DNA from: JAWWBG01 sp033721095
GTDB taxonomy: Bacteria; Actinomycetota; Nitriliruptoria; Nitriliruptorales; Nitriliruptoraceae
Assembly: GCA_033721095.1 (NCBI GenBank)
Contig: JAWWBG010000097.1
Location: 1 to 9,435 of the forward strand
DNA: 9,435 bases
Direction of reading: 5' to 3'
Position 1 is the stretch's first letter. Every line of letters starts with the position of its first letter. Made by a program: the position numbers and the translations under genes. Of the stretch, positions 1 to 6,746 are shown one piece after another. The notes beneath the pieces are model-generated. The model was not told the origin of the DNA. It saw only the letters and a program-made list of their open reading frames with translations, and searched no databases.

Positions 1-84
1 CTCGGCGTCGTCGAGCAGCGCGCGGAAGGCGTCCCTGGCCGCCTCCCACTCGCCGGCGTGGAGCAGCTCCTCAGCCGTCGTCAC
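1..84 (-). CDS. N-terminal fragment of a helical-repeat (TPR-like) protein, possibly a LuxR-type regulator; runs off the left edge
   Basis: Only the first 28 codons are in the window. The GTG start (bases 84-82) is preceded by a strong purine-rich ribosome binding site (GGGAGGG within 85-96 on the minus strand). The start lies 12 bases after the MFS stop codon, so the two genes very likely share a transcript. The peptide begins MTTAEELLHAGEWEAARDAF and looks like an amphipathic TPR-type helix pair. Many actinobacterial helix-turn-helix regulators of the LuxR type with N-terminal TPRs open with a very similar 'ELLAAGEWEAAR' phrase, so a regulator is the best guess. Other TPR proteins could start the same way. 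The coding call is fairly safe from the start site and reading frame; the function is weak because the DNA-binding end is not visible. Confidence 0.6.
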   Translation of the reverse strand, partial: MTTAEELLHAGEWEAARDAFRALLDDAE

Positions 85-96
85 GAGCCCTCCCTC

Positions 97-1416
97 TCAG
101 TGCACATCGTCGGGCGGAAAGTCGGTCGCCAGCAGCAGCGACGTGCTCGACGCATCATCCACGACGACGATGCGCTCATCCTCCTCGATGTGGTCGCCGA
201 TGGCGCCCAGTCTCCTCACCACCAACCAGAAGGGCACGGCAGCCAGCATGGCAACCGAGCCGACGAGGTAGCCCGCCGGCTCACCGCGCGAACGCCCCAG
301 GGCCCCAAGACCCAGCTGGCCACCGACCTGCGTGAGGCCGCTGACCATCGAGTCCGTGGAAACGGCCGTGGCCCGATGTTCGGACGGCACGGACACGTGG
401 AGGTACGCCGTGCGGACCGGCGTCATCAGGCCCCATGCCAGGGTCATGAGGAGCAGCGCCGCAACCGCCACCCAGAACGAGTCGGCGATCCCGATGACGA
501 AGGCGCCCGTCGCGATGATGCCGACGGCCCAGATGATGAGGGTGGTGCGACGCTCGACGGAGCCGAGGAGCTTTTCGACCAGGAGGTTGCCCAGCAGCAT
601 GGCGACGGACATCCCGGCCGTGATGACCCCGGCGATCCAGACGGCGCCGGGGTCGCCGAACAGCTCGAGGAAGTGCGGCGGCCATGCGTACCAGGCATAG
701 ATGAAGAACCCGCTCGACACAGAACCAGCGATGACGACCAGCCGAACATCGGGTGCCCCCAGCGCTGCCCGGACGCCGTTTCGGCCCGTCGCGAGCATCT
801 CCTCCACGGCGTTGTGCCGGGTCAACGACCGCGCCTCGTAGCCGATGTCGTACATCCTCCCCCAGGCGACGGCGAACAGGAGGGCGAGCAGGGCCGAACG
901 GACGACGAAGGGAAGGGCCAGGTCCAGCTGGCCCAGCAGCCCGCCGCCGACCGTGCCGAGAATCATCGCCCCACCCCGGAACATGCCGGCGCGGGCGAAG
1001 ACAGGGTCGAGCGGTCGCGAGTGGTCGGTTGTCGCGAGCGCGTCCACGAGCCAGGCGTCGACCGCACCCGAGTAGAAGGTGAACCCGAGGCCGAGCAGGA
1101 TCGAGATCAGGGCGAACGGAACCAGCCCCGCCCCCACCGCCGCGAGGCCGACGTAGGCCAGCGTGACCACGCCGAGCACGACAATCGAGAGCAGGAACGA
1201 GGTTCGGCGTCCGAGCGTGTCGGCGACGACGCCCGTGGGAATCTCGAACAGGAACGTGCCGAGGCTGTAGCCCGCGTTGGCGACGAACACGCCGAACAGG
1301 TCGAGGCCGGCGTCCAGCAGGAACAGGGTGTTCACGCCCCAGATGATCGATGCGGACAACGTGAACAGGGCAGCGATGCCGTAGTAGCTGCGGATGATCC
1401 GCTGGCTCTCCGACAT
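97..1416 (-). CDS. Major facilitator superfamily (MFS) transporter, probable efflux permease
   Basis: A 439-residue polytopic membrane protein with about 12 hydrophobic segments in two halves, the usual MFS length. The loop after the second helix carries the MFS motif A: GVVADTLGRR at residues 62-71, right after the helix SLGTFLFEIPT. The matching loop in the second half (LLVEKLLGSVERR) is degenerate, as is common. The C-terminus is a soluble, acidic tail of about 40 residues. The frame stays open upstream to 1542, but the ATG at 1416-1414 is preferred: it has GAGGG seven bases upstream and is followed by MSESQRIIRSYYG running straight into the first helix, whereas the 42-residue extension has no transporter character. 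The substrate cannot be told; drug or metabolite export is the usual role of this group. It sits first in a minus-strand pair with a possible regulator gene 12 bases downstream. Confidence 0.88.
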   Translation of the reverse strand: MSESQRIIRSYYGIAALFTLSASIIWGVNTLFLLDAGLDLFGVFVANAGYSLGTFLFEIPTGVVADTLGRRTSFLLSIVVLGVVTLAYVGLAAVGAGLVPFALISILLGLGFTFYSGAVDAWLVDALATTDHSRPLDPVFARAGMFRGGAMILGTVGGGLLGQLDLALPFVVRSALLALLFAVAWGRMYDIGYEARSLTRHNAVEEMLATGRNGVRAALGAPDVRLVVIAGSVSSGFFIYAWYAWPPHFLELFGDPGAVWIAGVITAGMSVAMLLGNLLVEKLLGSVERRTTLIIWAVGIIATGAFVIGIADSFWVAVAALLLMTLAWGLMTPVRTAYLHVSVPSEHRATAVSTDSMVSGLTQVGGQLGLGALGRSRGEPAGYLVGSVAMLAAVPFWLVVRRLGAIGDHIEEDERIVVVDDASSTSLLLATDFPPDDVH

Positions 1417-1452
1417 CGTCACACCCTCGACGGCGCACCATGGGAGGCGCCC

Positions 1453-1465
1453 GCAATCAGATTGC
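1453..1465. promoter_or_regulatory. 13-bp perfect palindrome GCAATC-A-GATTGC in the divergent intergenic region, candidate operator
   Basis: Two perfectly complementary 6-bp arms around a single A lie between the divergently transcribed MFS and DUF427 genes, 37 bases before the MFS start and 77 before the DUF427 start. The local composition is more AT-rich than the surroundings, as expected of a control region. It could be an operator for a dimeric regulator, but no second copy is seen in the window and the binding protein is unknown. I see no convincing -35/-10 pair for either gene here. Confidence 0.3.
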
Positions 1466-1541
1466 ATCCTTCCACAGATCAAGGGAATGTTGCCGGCCCC
1501 TGTTCCCGTTTCAGGACGCGACGCCGATGGAGACAACCGCA

Positions 1542-2288
1542 ATGGCCCGTGGACTAGTCCTAGTCGAGGACAGCCCGAAGCGCATCCGTGTGCTGCTCGG
1601 TGGCGAGTGGATCGCCGACTCGCAGAACGTCAAGCTCGTGTGGGAGAAGCCCTACTACCCCACCTACTACATCCCGGCCGCCGACGTTCGCACGGACCTG
1701 CTGGTCGACACCGGCGAGACACGCCGGTCGCCCAGCCGCGGAACGAGCGCGGTGAACGACATCAAGGTCGGCGACCGGGTCGTCGAAGGAGCAGCCTCCT
1801 GGTACCACGAGGCCGAGATCGACGAGATCGTCGACCACGTCCGCCTCCACTGGCCGGCCATGGACGGCTGGTTCGAGGAGGACGAGGAGGTGTTCGTCCA
1901 CGCCCGTGACCCGTACAAGCGCATCGACATCCTCCAGAGCTCGCGCCATGTGGTCGTGGAGGTTGACGGCGAGGTCGTGGCCGACAGCACCTCGACGCGA
2001 ATGCTCTTCGAAACGGAGCTGCCGACTCGGTACTACTTCCCCAAGACCGACCTGCGAATGGACTTGTTGGCGCCCACCGAGACGGAGACTGCCTGCCCCT
2101 ACAAGGGGACGGCGAGCTACTACAAGGTCACGGTCGACGGCACGGCGCACGAGGACATCGCCTGGTGGTACCCGTCGCCGCTCAGGGAGTCGGAGCGGAT
2201 TGCCGGCTACGTCGCCTTCTACAACGAGAAGGTCGACCTCATCATCGACGGCGAGCGCCTCGAGCGGCCAAAGACGAAGTTTTCCTAG
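1542..2288 (+). CDS. Tandem DUF427 domain protein
   Basis: A 248-residue soluble protein made of two DUF427 repeats, about residues 13-123 and 126-238. Both begin with a beta-hairpin containing 'GE.(I/V)AD' followed by a Tyr-rich stretch (KPYYPTYYIPAADVRTDLL at 37-55; LPTRYYFPKTDLRMDLL at 160-176). The second repeat keeps the family signature CPYKG (185-189) and the later W-Y-P and AFY elements. In the first repeat CPYKG has become SPSRG (63-67). The molecular function of DUF427 is unknown; two-repeat forms of this size are common in actinobacteria. The start at 1542 is chosen because GGAG at 1529-1532 sits nine bases upstream; an ATG at 1527 in the same frame is an alternative adding five residues. 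The gene is divergent from the MFS gene and convergent with the ABC ATPase, with which it shares its last four bases. Confidence 0.88.
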   Translation: MARGLVLVEDSPKRIRVLLGGEWIADSQNVKLVWEKPYYPTYYIPAADVRTDLLVDTGETRRSPSRGTSAVNDIKVGDRVVEGAASWYHEAEIDEIVDHVRLHWPAMDGWFEEDEEVFVHARDPYKRIDILQSSRHVVVEVDGEVVADSTSTRMLFETELPTRYYFPKTDLRMDLLAPTETETACPYKGTASYYKVTVDGTAHEDIAWWYPSPLRESERIAGYVAFYNEKVDLIIDGERLERPKTKFS

Positions 2289-3256
2289 TTCGTTGCGTCC
2301 GCGGACGTCCCCGTGCGACCCGTGAGGGCGCGGAACTCGACCACGCCGAGGGCCTCGATCGTGACGTCGGTGCGCGCCCGGGCGGACGCCGACCGCGGAA
2401 ACCCGAGCAGTGGCCCGAGCTCGCCGAAGTAGTCGCCGGCACCACAGACGCGGAGGATCTCCTCGCCGGCGCCGTTCGTGCGGAACAACTCGAGCTCGCC
2501 GGAGACAAGGCGGTAGATCACGTCGGAGGGATCGCCCTCCGCGAACAACAACTCGCCCTTCGCAAGGTCCAGTTCCTCCTGCCGTCGTTCGATCGGCTCG
2601 GCTCTCGGGACGAGCTCGATCGAGGTGTCCGCGATCGGGAGCAAGCGAGAGTCGTGCGTCGAGACCACGACCGTGCGCCCATCGTCTGCCAGCGTGCGAA
2701 GGGCCCGCAGGACGACCTCGGCGGCGGCGTAGTCGAGGTGCGCCGTCGGCTCGTCCGCCAGTACGAGACCGGGACCGTGCACGACGGCTCGAGCAATCGA
2801 GACGCGCTGCTGCTCGCCACCGGACATCGATCCGGGGCGATGACGGAGGCGATGACCGAGCCCCATGGCCTCGAGCTGGCGCGTCGCCTCTGACATGGCA
2901 TCCGATCGGCTCACACCGGCCGCCAACAGCTGCATGGCCACGTTCTCGACCGCCGTCAGGCTGGGGACGAGGTTGAAGGCCTGGTAGACGACGCCGACGT
3001 GACGGCGGCGGTACTCGTCGAGCGCCTCACCATCGAGGCGATCGACCCGGACGCCGTCGACCTGGATGGCTCCCGCGGTCGGTGCGAGGATTCCCGCAAC
3101 GCACGACAGCAGGGTCGTCTTGCCGCTGCCGCTGGGGCCCAGGACGATCGCGAGCTGCCCCGGCTCGGCCGCGAACGAGAACTCGTCCAGAGGCCGCACG
3201 ACGTGTGGCCCGTCTCGGAACTCGACGGTCAGCCCGTCAACCCGCACGCCGCTCAT
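2285..3256 (-). CDS. ABC transporter ATPase with C-terminal cyclic-nucleotide-binding domain
   Basis: A 323-residue fusion. Residues 1-220 form a MacB/LolD-type ATPase: Walker A GPSGSGKTT at 40-48, Q-loop Gln92, signature SGGEQQR at 145-151, Walker B LVLADEP at 164-170, D-loop TAHLD and H-loop His201, all apparently functional. Residues 230-312 form a cNMP-binding domain with a phosphate-binding cassette, FGELGPLLGFPRSASARA. The Glu (279) and Arg (288) that contact ribose and phosphate in CRP/PKA domains are both present, so cAMP or a similar ligand may bind. The same architecture occurs in M. tuberculosis Rv0073 and Rv2564 (about 330 residues). The start has GGAGG six bases upstream and overlaps the permease stop as ATGA, implying coupled translation and a stoichiometric complex. 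Transport substrate is unknown; glutamine labels on relatives are weakly founded. Its TAG stop overlaps the convergent DUF427 gene. Confidence 0.92.
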   Translation of the reverse strand: MSGVRVDGLTVEFRDGPHVVRPLDEFSFAAEPGQLAIVLGPSGSGKTTLLSCVAGILAPTAGAIQVDGVRVDRLDGEALDEYRRRHVGVVYQAFNLVPSLTAVENVAMQLLAAGVSRSDAMSEATRQLEAMGLGHRLRHRPGSMSGGEQQRVSIARAVVHGPGLVLADEPTAHLDYAAAEVVLRALRTLADDGRTVVVSTHDSRLLPIADTSIELVPRAEPIERRQEELDLAKGELLFAEGDPSDVIYRLVSGELELFRTNGAGEEILRVCGAGDYFGELGPLLGFPRSASARARTDVTIEALGVVEFRALTGRTGTSADATN

Positions 3257-4308
3257 GCCGCGCCTCCGAAGGCGAGGGCCGGATCCGTCGTGGCCGCTCG
3301 GCGTGCCGTCACGGCGCTGGCGATGATCCCGACCGCGATCACCACGAGGGGGAGCATGGCCAACGCGCTCGTCGGCACCGACAACCGCGATGGCAGGAGG
3401 GGCACGAGGACCTGCGCCAGCCCGATGCCAAGCACGCCGGCCAGGGCCGAAATCACGATCGATTGGATCGCGAGGGACGCGAACAGTCGGGCGGGCCCAA
3501 AGCCCATTGCCCTGAAAACGGCGAAGTCCCGACCCCGCTCGAGTGCCGCCAGGTAGAGGATCGAGCCGACGATCGCGGCCGCAGCAAGCCAGAGCACGTC
3601 TCGGACTCGCTGGACCGTGCCGATCATGGCGGACAGTGGCCGGAGCATGTCGTCGACGACCTCGACGGGCGTGAGCGCGGCCAGCTCGCTCGGCAGCGAA
3701 TCCGGCGTCCCCCGGACCACGATCGCCTGGGCGACATCGAGGCCCCCGAGCAGCGCACCCTGCACCTCGCCGATCGGGGCGTAGAGGGAGGGCAGGCCGG
3801 CGAGGGTCGTCAGGTCTCGGGTACGGCCGACGATCGTGAACTCGGCGGCGCCTGCCGTCACCGTCTCCCCGATGCCGATGCCTGCCTGTGCGTCGATCAC
3901 GGCCTCGCCCGGACCCGTCACGACCCGCCCTTCGACGACCGGCGGCGACCCGAGGCCGCCGATCTCGTGCCCGAAGAGGACGACGTCGACCTGCCGCTCC
4001 TCGGCGTCCGTCACCGCCTGGTGAAGGACGATCAGCGGGTCGGCCGCGTCAACGCCCGGCAACGCGTCGAACGTCGACGCCGTCTCTGCTGGGAGGGCAG
4101 AGACACTGGAGAACGGGCCGGAGACGCCAGCGCCGACAACCCAATGGTCAGCGCCAACCGCCTCGACCGTGATCTCGGCCTCGCTCCGGAGGCTGTCAGC
4201 CAACCCGGACATGATCAGGCTGACCCCGAGGATCAACGACGCAGCGCCAACACTGACGAGAAACCGCCGATGCCGCCACTGGAGGTCACGCAGGCTTGCC
4301 AAGAACAC
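3253..4308 (-). CDS. FtsX/MacB-type ABC transporter permease
   Basis: A 351-residue membrane protein with the FtsX-family plan: one N-terminal helix (about residues 10-37), a large extracytoplasmic domain of roughly 180 residues rich in beta-type sequence, then three C-terminal helices. Between the second and third helices lies the typical cytoplasmic coupling segment ER..DFAVFRAMGFG, where the ATPase docks. The open frame extends to 4341, but the GTG at 4308-4306 is chosen because GGAGGGG lies six bases upstream and the resulting length is close to the M. tuberculosis relatives Rv0072 and Rv2563 (about 349 residues). It is translated first in the pair and overlaps the ATPase start by four bases (ATGA). 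Proteins of this type usually move lipids, lipoproteins or peptides, or act as mechanotransmitters, rather than importing small solutes; no separate binding-protein gene is seen nearby. Confidence 0.88.
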   Translation of the reverse strand: MFLASLRDLQWRHRRFLVSVGAASLILGVSLIMSGLADSLRSEAEITVEAVGADHWVVGAGVSGPFSSVSALPAETASTFDALPGVDAADPLIVLHQAVTDAEERQVDVVLFGHEIGGLGSPPVVEGRVVTGPGEAVIDAQAGIGIGETVTAGAAEFTIVGRTRDLTTLAGLPSLYAPIGEVQGALLGGLDVAQAIVVRGTPDSLPSELAALTPVEVVDDMLRPLSAMIGTVQRVRDVLWLAAAAIVGSILYLAALERGRDFAVFRAMGFGPARLFASLAIQSIVISALAGVLGIGLAQVLVPLLPSRLSVPTSALAMLPLVVIAVGIIASAVTARRAATTDPALAFGGAA

Positions 4309-4339
4309 GGATCGCCCCTCCGAGGTGCCGTTCGGCAGC

Positions 4340-4345
4340 ACACTA
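4340..4345 (-). promoter_or_regulatory. Possible -10 element for the ABC permease operon
   Basis: On the minus strand the hexamer TAGTGT fits the actinobacterial -10 pattern TANNNT and would place transcription start roughly 20-25 bases before the permease GTG at 4308. No good -35 hexamer is visible at the expected distance, so this is only a candidate. Confidence 0.2.
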
Positions 4346-4411
4346 GAGGGGCGACCGTGCCCGCGTGATACGTCCGGCGACGTCGATCGCCCCGGCTCCG
4401 AGCGCAGGCAC

Positions 4412-4417
4412 TACGTT
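4412..4417 (+). promoter_or_regulatory. Possible -10 element for thiC
   Basis: TACGTT fits the actinobacterial TANNNT pattern. A start site about seven bases downstream would fall at 4423-4426, exactly where the riboswitch P1 stem begins, which is a reasonable arrangement. No recognisable -35 sequence is seen 16-19 bases upstream, so the support is positional only. Confidence 0.3.
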
Positions 4418-4425
4418 CGTGGACA

Positions 4426-4506
4426 CAGCGCGGGAGCCCACGACGGGCTGAGAGGGCGTGAGCCGACCGCGGAACCTGATCCGGTTCGCACCGGCGGAGG
4501 AAGCTG
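4426..4506 (+). ncRNA. TPP riboswitch (THI-box) upstream of thiC
   Basis: All core parts of the thiamine pyrophosphate aptamer can be read. The P1 stem is CAGC (4426-4429) with GCTG (4503-4506). P3 is AGCCC/GGGCT closing on 4440-4444. The pyrimidine-binding motif CTGAGA is at 4448-4453. The pyrophosphate-sensing arm has GGAACCTGAT (4471-4480), the P5 hairpin CCGGT-TCGC-ACCGG (4481-4494) and the conserved 3' strand GCGGAGGAAGC (4494-4504). The thiC ribosome binding site GGAGG (4496-4500) is inside this last conserved strand and thiC starts two bases after P1. TPP binding should therefore hide the ribosome binding site directly and shut off translation; there is no room for a downstream expression platform or terminator. 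Confidence 0.95.
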
Positions 4507-4508
4507 CC

Positions 4509-6254
4509 ATGACCGGCAATGGATCGACCCCCACCCCAACTGGCGCTGCGACCGTCCCGGGCCGTCGTCGCGCCCACCTCGACGGTCCCGACGGCACTCG
4601 CGTCCCCGTCACCGAGATCACGTTGACGCCGACGTCGGGACGTTTCGGCGACGAGGAAAACCCGCCGGTCATCCTGGACGATGTCTCGGGTCCCCACGGT
4701 GACCCGAACGTGACGGTCGACGTGAACAAGGGCATCGCCCCGCTGCGCCAACGCTGGATCGAGGGTCGTGATGACGTCGAGCGGGTCGGGGACGCTGCCC
4801 CCTACCCGGCAGGAACGAACGGCCCCGGTGTCGGGCGCCCCATCCTCCGCGCCAGGGCCGGGGCCACGGTCACGCAGATGCACTACGCGCGGCGCGGCAT
4901 CGTCACGCCCGAGATGGAGTACGTCGCCGTCCGCGAGGGCGTCGAGCCGACGTTCGTCCGCGACGAAATCGCCCGAGGTCGTGCGATCCTCCCCAACAAC
5001 GTCAACCACCCCGAGTCCGAGCCGATGGTGATCGGCCGGAACTTCCGGGTGAAGGTCAACGCGAACATCGGCAACAGCGCCGTCACCTCCTCCATCGAGG
5101 AGGAAACCGACAAGATGATCTGGGCGACGCTGTGGGGCGCCGACACGATCATGGACCTGTCGACCGGCCGCGACATCCACGCGACGCGCGAATGGATCAT
5201 CCGCAACTCCCCCGTCCCGATCGGCACTGTTCCGATCTACCAGGCGCTCGAGAAGGTCGACGGCAAGGCCGAGGAGCTGACCTGGGAGGTCTACCGCGAC
5301 ACGTTGATCGAGCAGGCCGAGCAGGGCGTCGACTACTTCACGGTGCACGCCGGCGTCCGGCTGGCCTACGTGCCGCTGGCGGCCAACCGCGTCACGGGCA
5401 TCGTGAGCCGCGGCGGCTCGATCATGGCGGCCTGGTGCCTCGCCCACCACACCGAGTCGTTCCTCTACACCCACTTCGACGAGATCTGCGAGATCCTCGC
5501 GGCCTACGACGTGGCGTTCTCGCTGGGCGACGGGCTGCGCCCCGGGTCCATCGCGGATGCCAACGACGAGGCCCAGTTCGCCGAGCTCGAGACCCTCGGT
5601 GAGCTGACCAAGATCGCGTGGGACCACGACGTCCAGGTGATGGTCGAGGGCCCCGGCCACGTCCCGTTGCACAAGATCGTCGAGAACGTCGAGCGGCAGA
5701 TCGAGGTCTGCCACGAGGCGCCGTTCTACACGCTCGGGCCGCTGACCACCGATGTCGCGCCGGCCTACGACCACATCACGTCCGGGATCGGCGCGGCCAT
5801 CATCGCTCAGCACGGCACGGCGATGCTCTGCTACGTGACGCCCAAGGAGCATCTGGGCCTGCCGGACCGCGACGACGTCAAGGAGGGCCTGATCACCTAC
5901 CGGATCGCGGCCCACGCCGCCGACGTCGCGAAGGGGCTGCCCGGTGCCCAGGCGTGGGACGACGCGCTGTCCAAGGCCCGCTTCGAGTTCCGCTGGGAGG
6001 ACCAGTTCAACCTGTCGATGGATCCCGAGCGCGCCCGCGCCTACCACGACGAGACCCTGCCGGCCCCCGCGGCCAAGACCGCCCACTTCTGCTCGATGTG
6101 CGGGCCGCACTTCTGCTCCATGAAGATCTCCCAGGACGTGCGCGAGTACGCCGCCGAGCACGGGCTCGAGGAGCAGGAGGCGCTGCTGGCGGGCATGGAG
6201 GAAAAGGCAGAGGAGTTCAAGGCCATGGGCGGCCAGCTCTACGTCGAGGCCTGA
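4509..6254 (+). CDS. thiC: Phosphomethylpyrimidine synthase ThiC (HMP-P synthase)
   Basis: A 581-residue radical-SAM enzyme that rearranges 5-aminoimidazole ribotide (AIR) into 4-amino-5-hydroxymethyl-2-methylpyrimidine phosphate, the pyrimidine half of thiamine; cytoplasmic. The N-terminal ThiC-associated domain covers about residues 20-95. The barrel has the family phrases GTVPIYQALEKVDGKAEELTWE in part (239-260), FTVHAGV (277-283), SRGGSI (300-305), SLGDGLRPGS (338-347), VEGPGHVP (379-386) and PLTTDVAP (411-418). The C-terminal [4Fe-4S]-SAM motif C-X2-C-X4-C is intact (Cys528, 531, 536), as is the ordinary family length. The frame opens earlier, at 4458, but that extension would translate the riboswitch; ATG 4509 has GGAGG eight bases upstream. 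Translation is predicted to be repressed by TPP. Two same-strand genes follow closely. Confidence 0.98.
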   Translation: MTGNGSTPTPTGAATVPGRRRAHLDGPDGTRVPVTEITLTPTSGRFGDEENPPVILDDVSGPHGDPNVTVDVNKGIAPLRQRWIEGRDDVERVGDAAPYPAGTNGPGVGRPILRARAGATVTQMHYARRGIVTPEMEYVAVREGVEPTFVRDEIARGRAILPNNVNHPESEPMVIGRNFRVKVNANIGNSAVTSSIEEETDKMIWATLWGADTIMDLSTGRDIHATREWIIRNSPVPIGTVPIYQALEKVDGKAEELTWEVYRDTLIEQAEQGVDYFTVHAGVRLAYVPLAANRVTGIVSRGGSIMAAWCLAHHTESFLYTHFDEICEILAAYDVAFSLGDGLRPGSIADANDEAQFAELETLGELTKIAWDHDVQVMVEGPGHVPLHKIVENVERQIEVCHEAPFYTLGPLTTDVAPAYDHITSGIGAAIIAQHGTAMLCYVTPKEHLGLPDRDDVKEGLITYRIAAHAADVAKGLPGAQAWDDALSKARFEFRWEDQFNLSMDPERARAYHDETLPAPAAKTAHFCSMCGPHFCSMKISQDVREYAAEHGLEEQEALLAGMEEKAEEFKAMGGQLYVEA

Positions 6255-6284
6255 CCTGCTCGCACGCGCCGGAGGAGAACACGC

Positions 6285-6746
6285 ATGCGCGCCTACAACC
6301 GGTTCGACGTGGCCGTCGGCAACGCGTTCCTGCGCGTCGCCGGGCCATTGCATGCGTGGATCTACGAGAAGAGCAAGGGCCGATTCGGCCGCCGACTCCT
6401 CGGCGCACCGGTCGGGAATCTCATCTGCACCGGTGCCAAGTCGGGCAAGGAACGGACGATCCCCCTGCTCATGCTCGAGGTTGGCGACAACGTCGTGATC
6501 GTCGCCTCCAAGGGAGGATTCCCCGAGCATCCGGCCTGGTACTTCAACCTGCTCGCCAACCCCGACTGCCGGGTCCAGCTGGGTGACAGCGTGCGCGACA
6601 TGACGGCTCGACTGGCCGATGACGACGAGCGCGAGGTGCTGTGGCCGAAGCTCGACGCGATGTATCGGTACTACCGCGCCTACCGGAAGCGTGCGGGCCT
6701 GACGGGACGCACGATTCCCATCTTCGTCCTCGAACCACGTGGCTGA
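6285..6746 (+). CDS. Nitroreductase/Ddn-family deazaflavin (F420)-dependent oxidoreductase
   Basis: A 153-residue split-beta-barrel protein of the Ddn family, which uses reduced coenzyme F420 to reduce quinones, enones or nitro compounds. Family marks are TGAKSGKERTIPLL at 49-62, with Lys and Arg residues of the type that bind the F420 phosphate and tail, and ASKGGFPEHPAWYFNLLANP at 74-93. Length is normal for the family. An N-terminal amphipathic segment (1-30) resembles the membrane-associating part of Ddn. The start at 6285 is clear: GGAGGAG at 6271-6277 lies seven bases upstream. It begins 30 bases after thiC with no terminator seen, so co-transcription is likely. No reason is known for an F420 enzyme in thiamine synthesis, so a metabolic link is not claimed. 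The physiological substrate is unknown. Confidence 0.9.
   Translation: MRAYNRFDVAVGNAFLRVAGPLHAWIYEKSKGRFGRRLLGAPVGNLICTGAKSGKERTIPLLMLEVGDNVVIVASKGGFPEHPAWYFNLLANPDCRVQLGDSVRDMTARLADDDEREVLWPKLDAMYRYYRAYRKRAGLTGRTIPIFVLEPRG

Noticed and set aside
1462..1490. Possible promoter TTGCAT with GAATGT 17 bases downstream before the DUF427 gene
   Set aside because: The -35 is fair but the -10 matches consensus at only two positions and does not fit TANNNT.
58..1557. Open frame of 499 codons on the plus strand across the MFS gene
   Set aside because: Antisense shadow: Arg/Gln/His/Glu-rich translation without domains, opposite a clear 12-helix transporter.
1551..1560. 10-bp palindrome GGACTAGTCC
   Set aside because: It is inside codons 4-7 of the DUF427 protein and has no partner site or other sign of being an operator.
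3082..4368. Open frame of 428 codons on the plus strand across the ABC permease and ATPase start
   Set aside because: Antisense shadow with Arg/Asp-rich translation, opposite two genes with clear motifs and a coupled ATGA junction.
5618..6586. Open frame of 322 codons on the plus strand overlapping the thiC 3' half
   Set aside because: Out-of-frame reading of thiC; Arg/Gly/Pro-rich translation without motifs and a poor third-position pattern.
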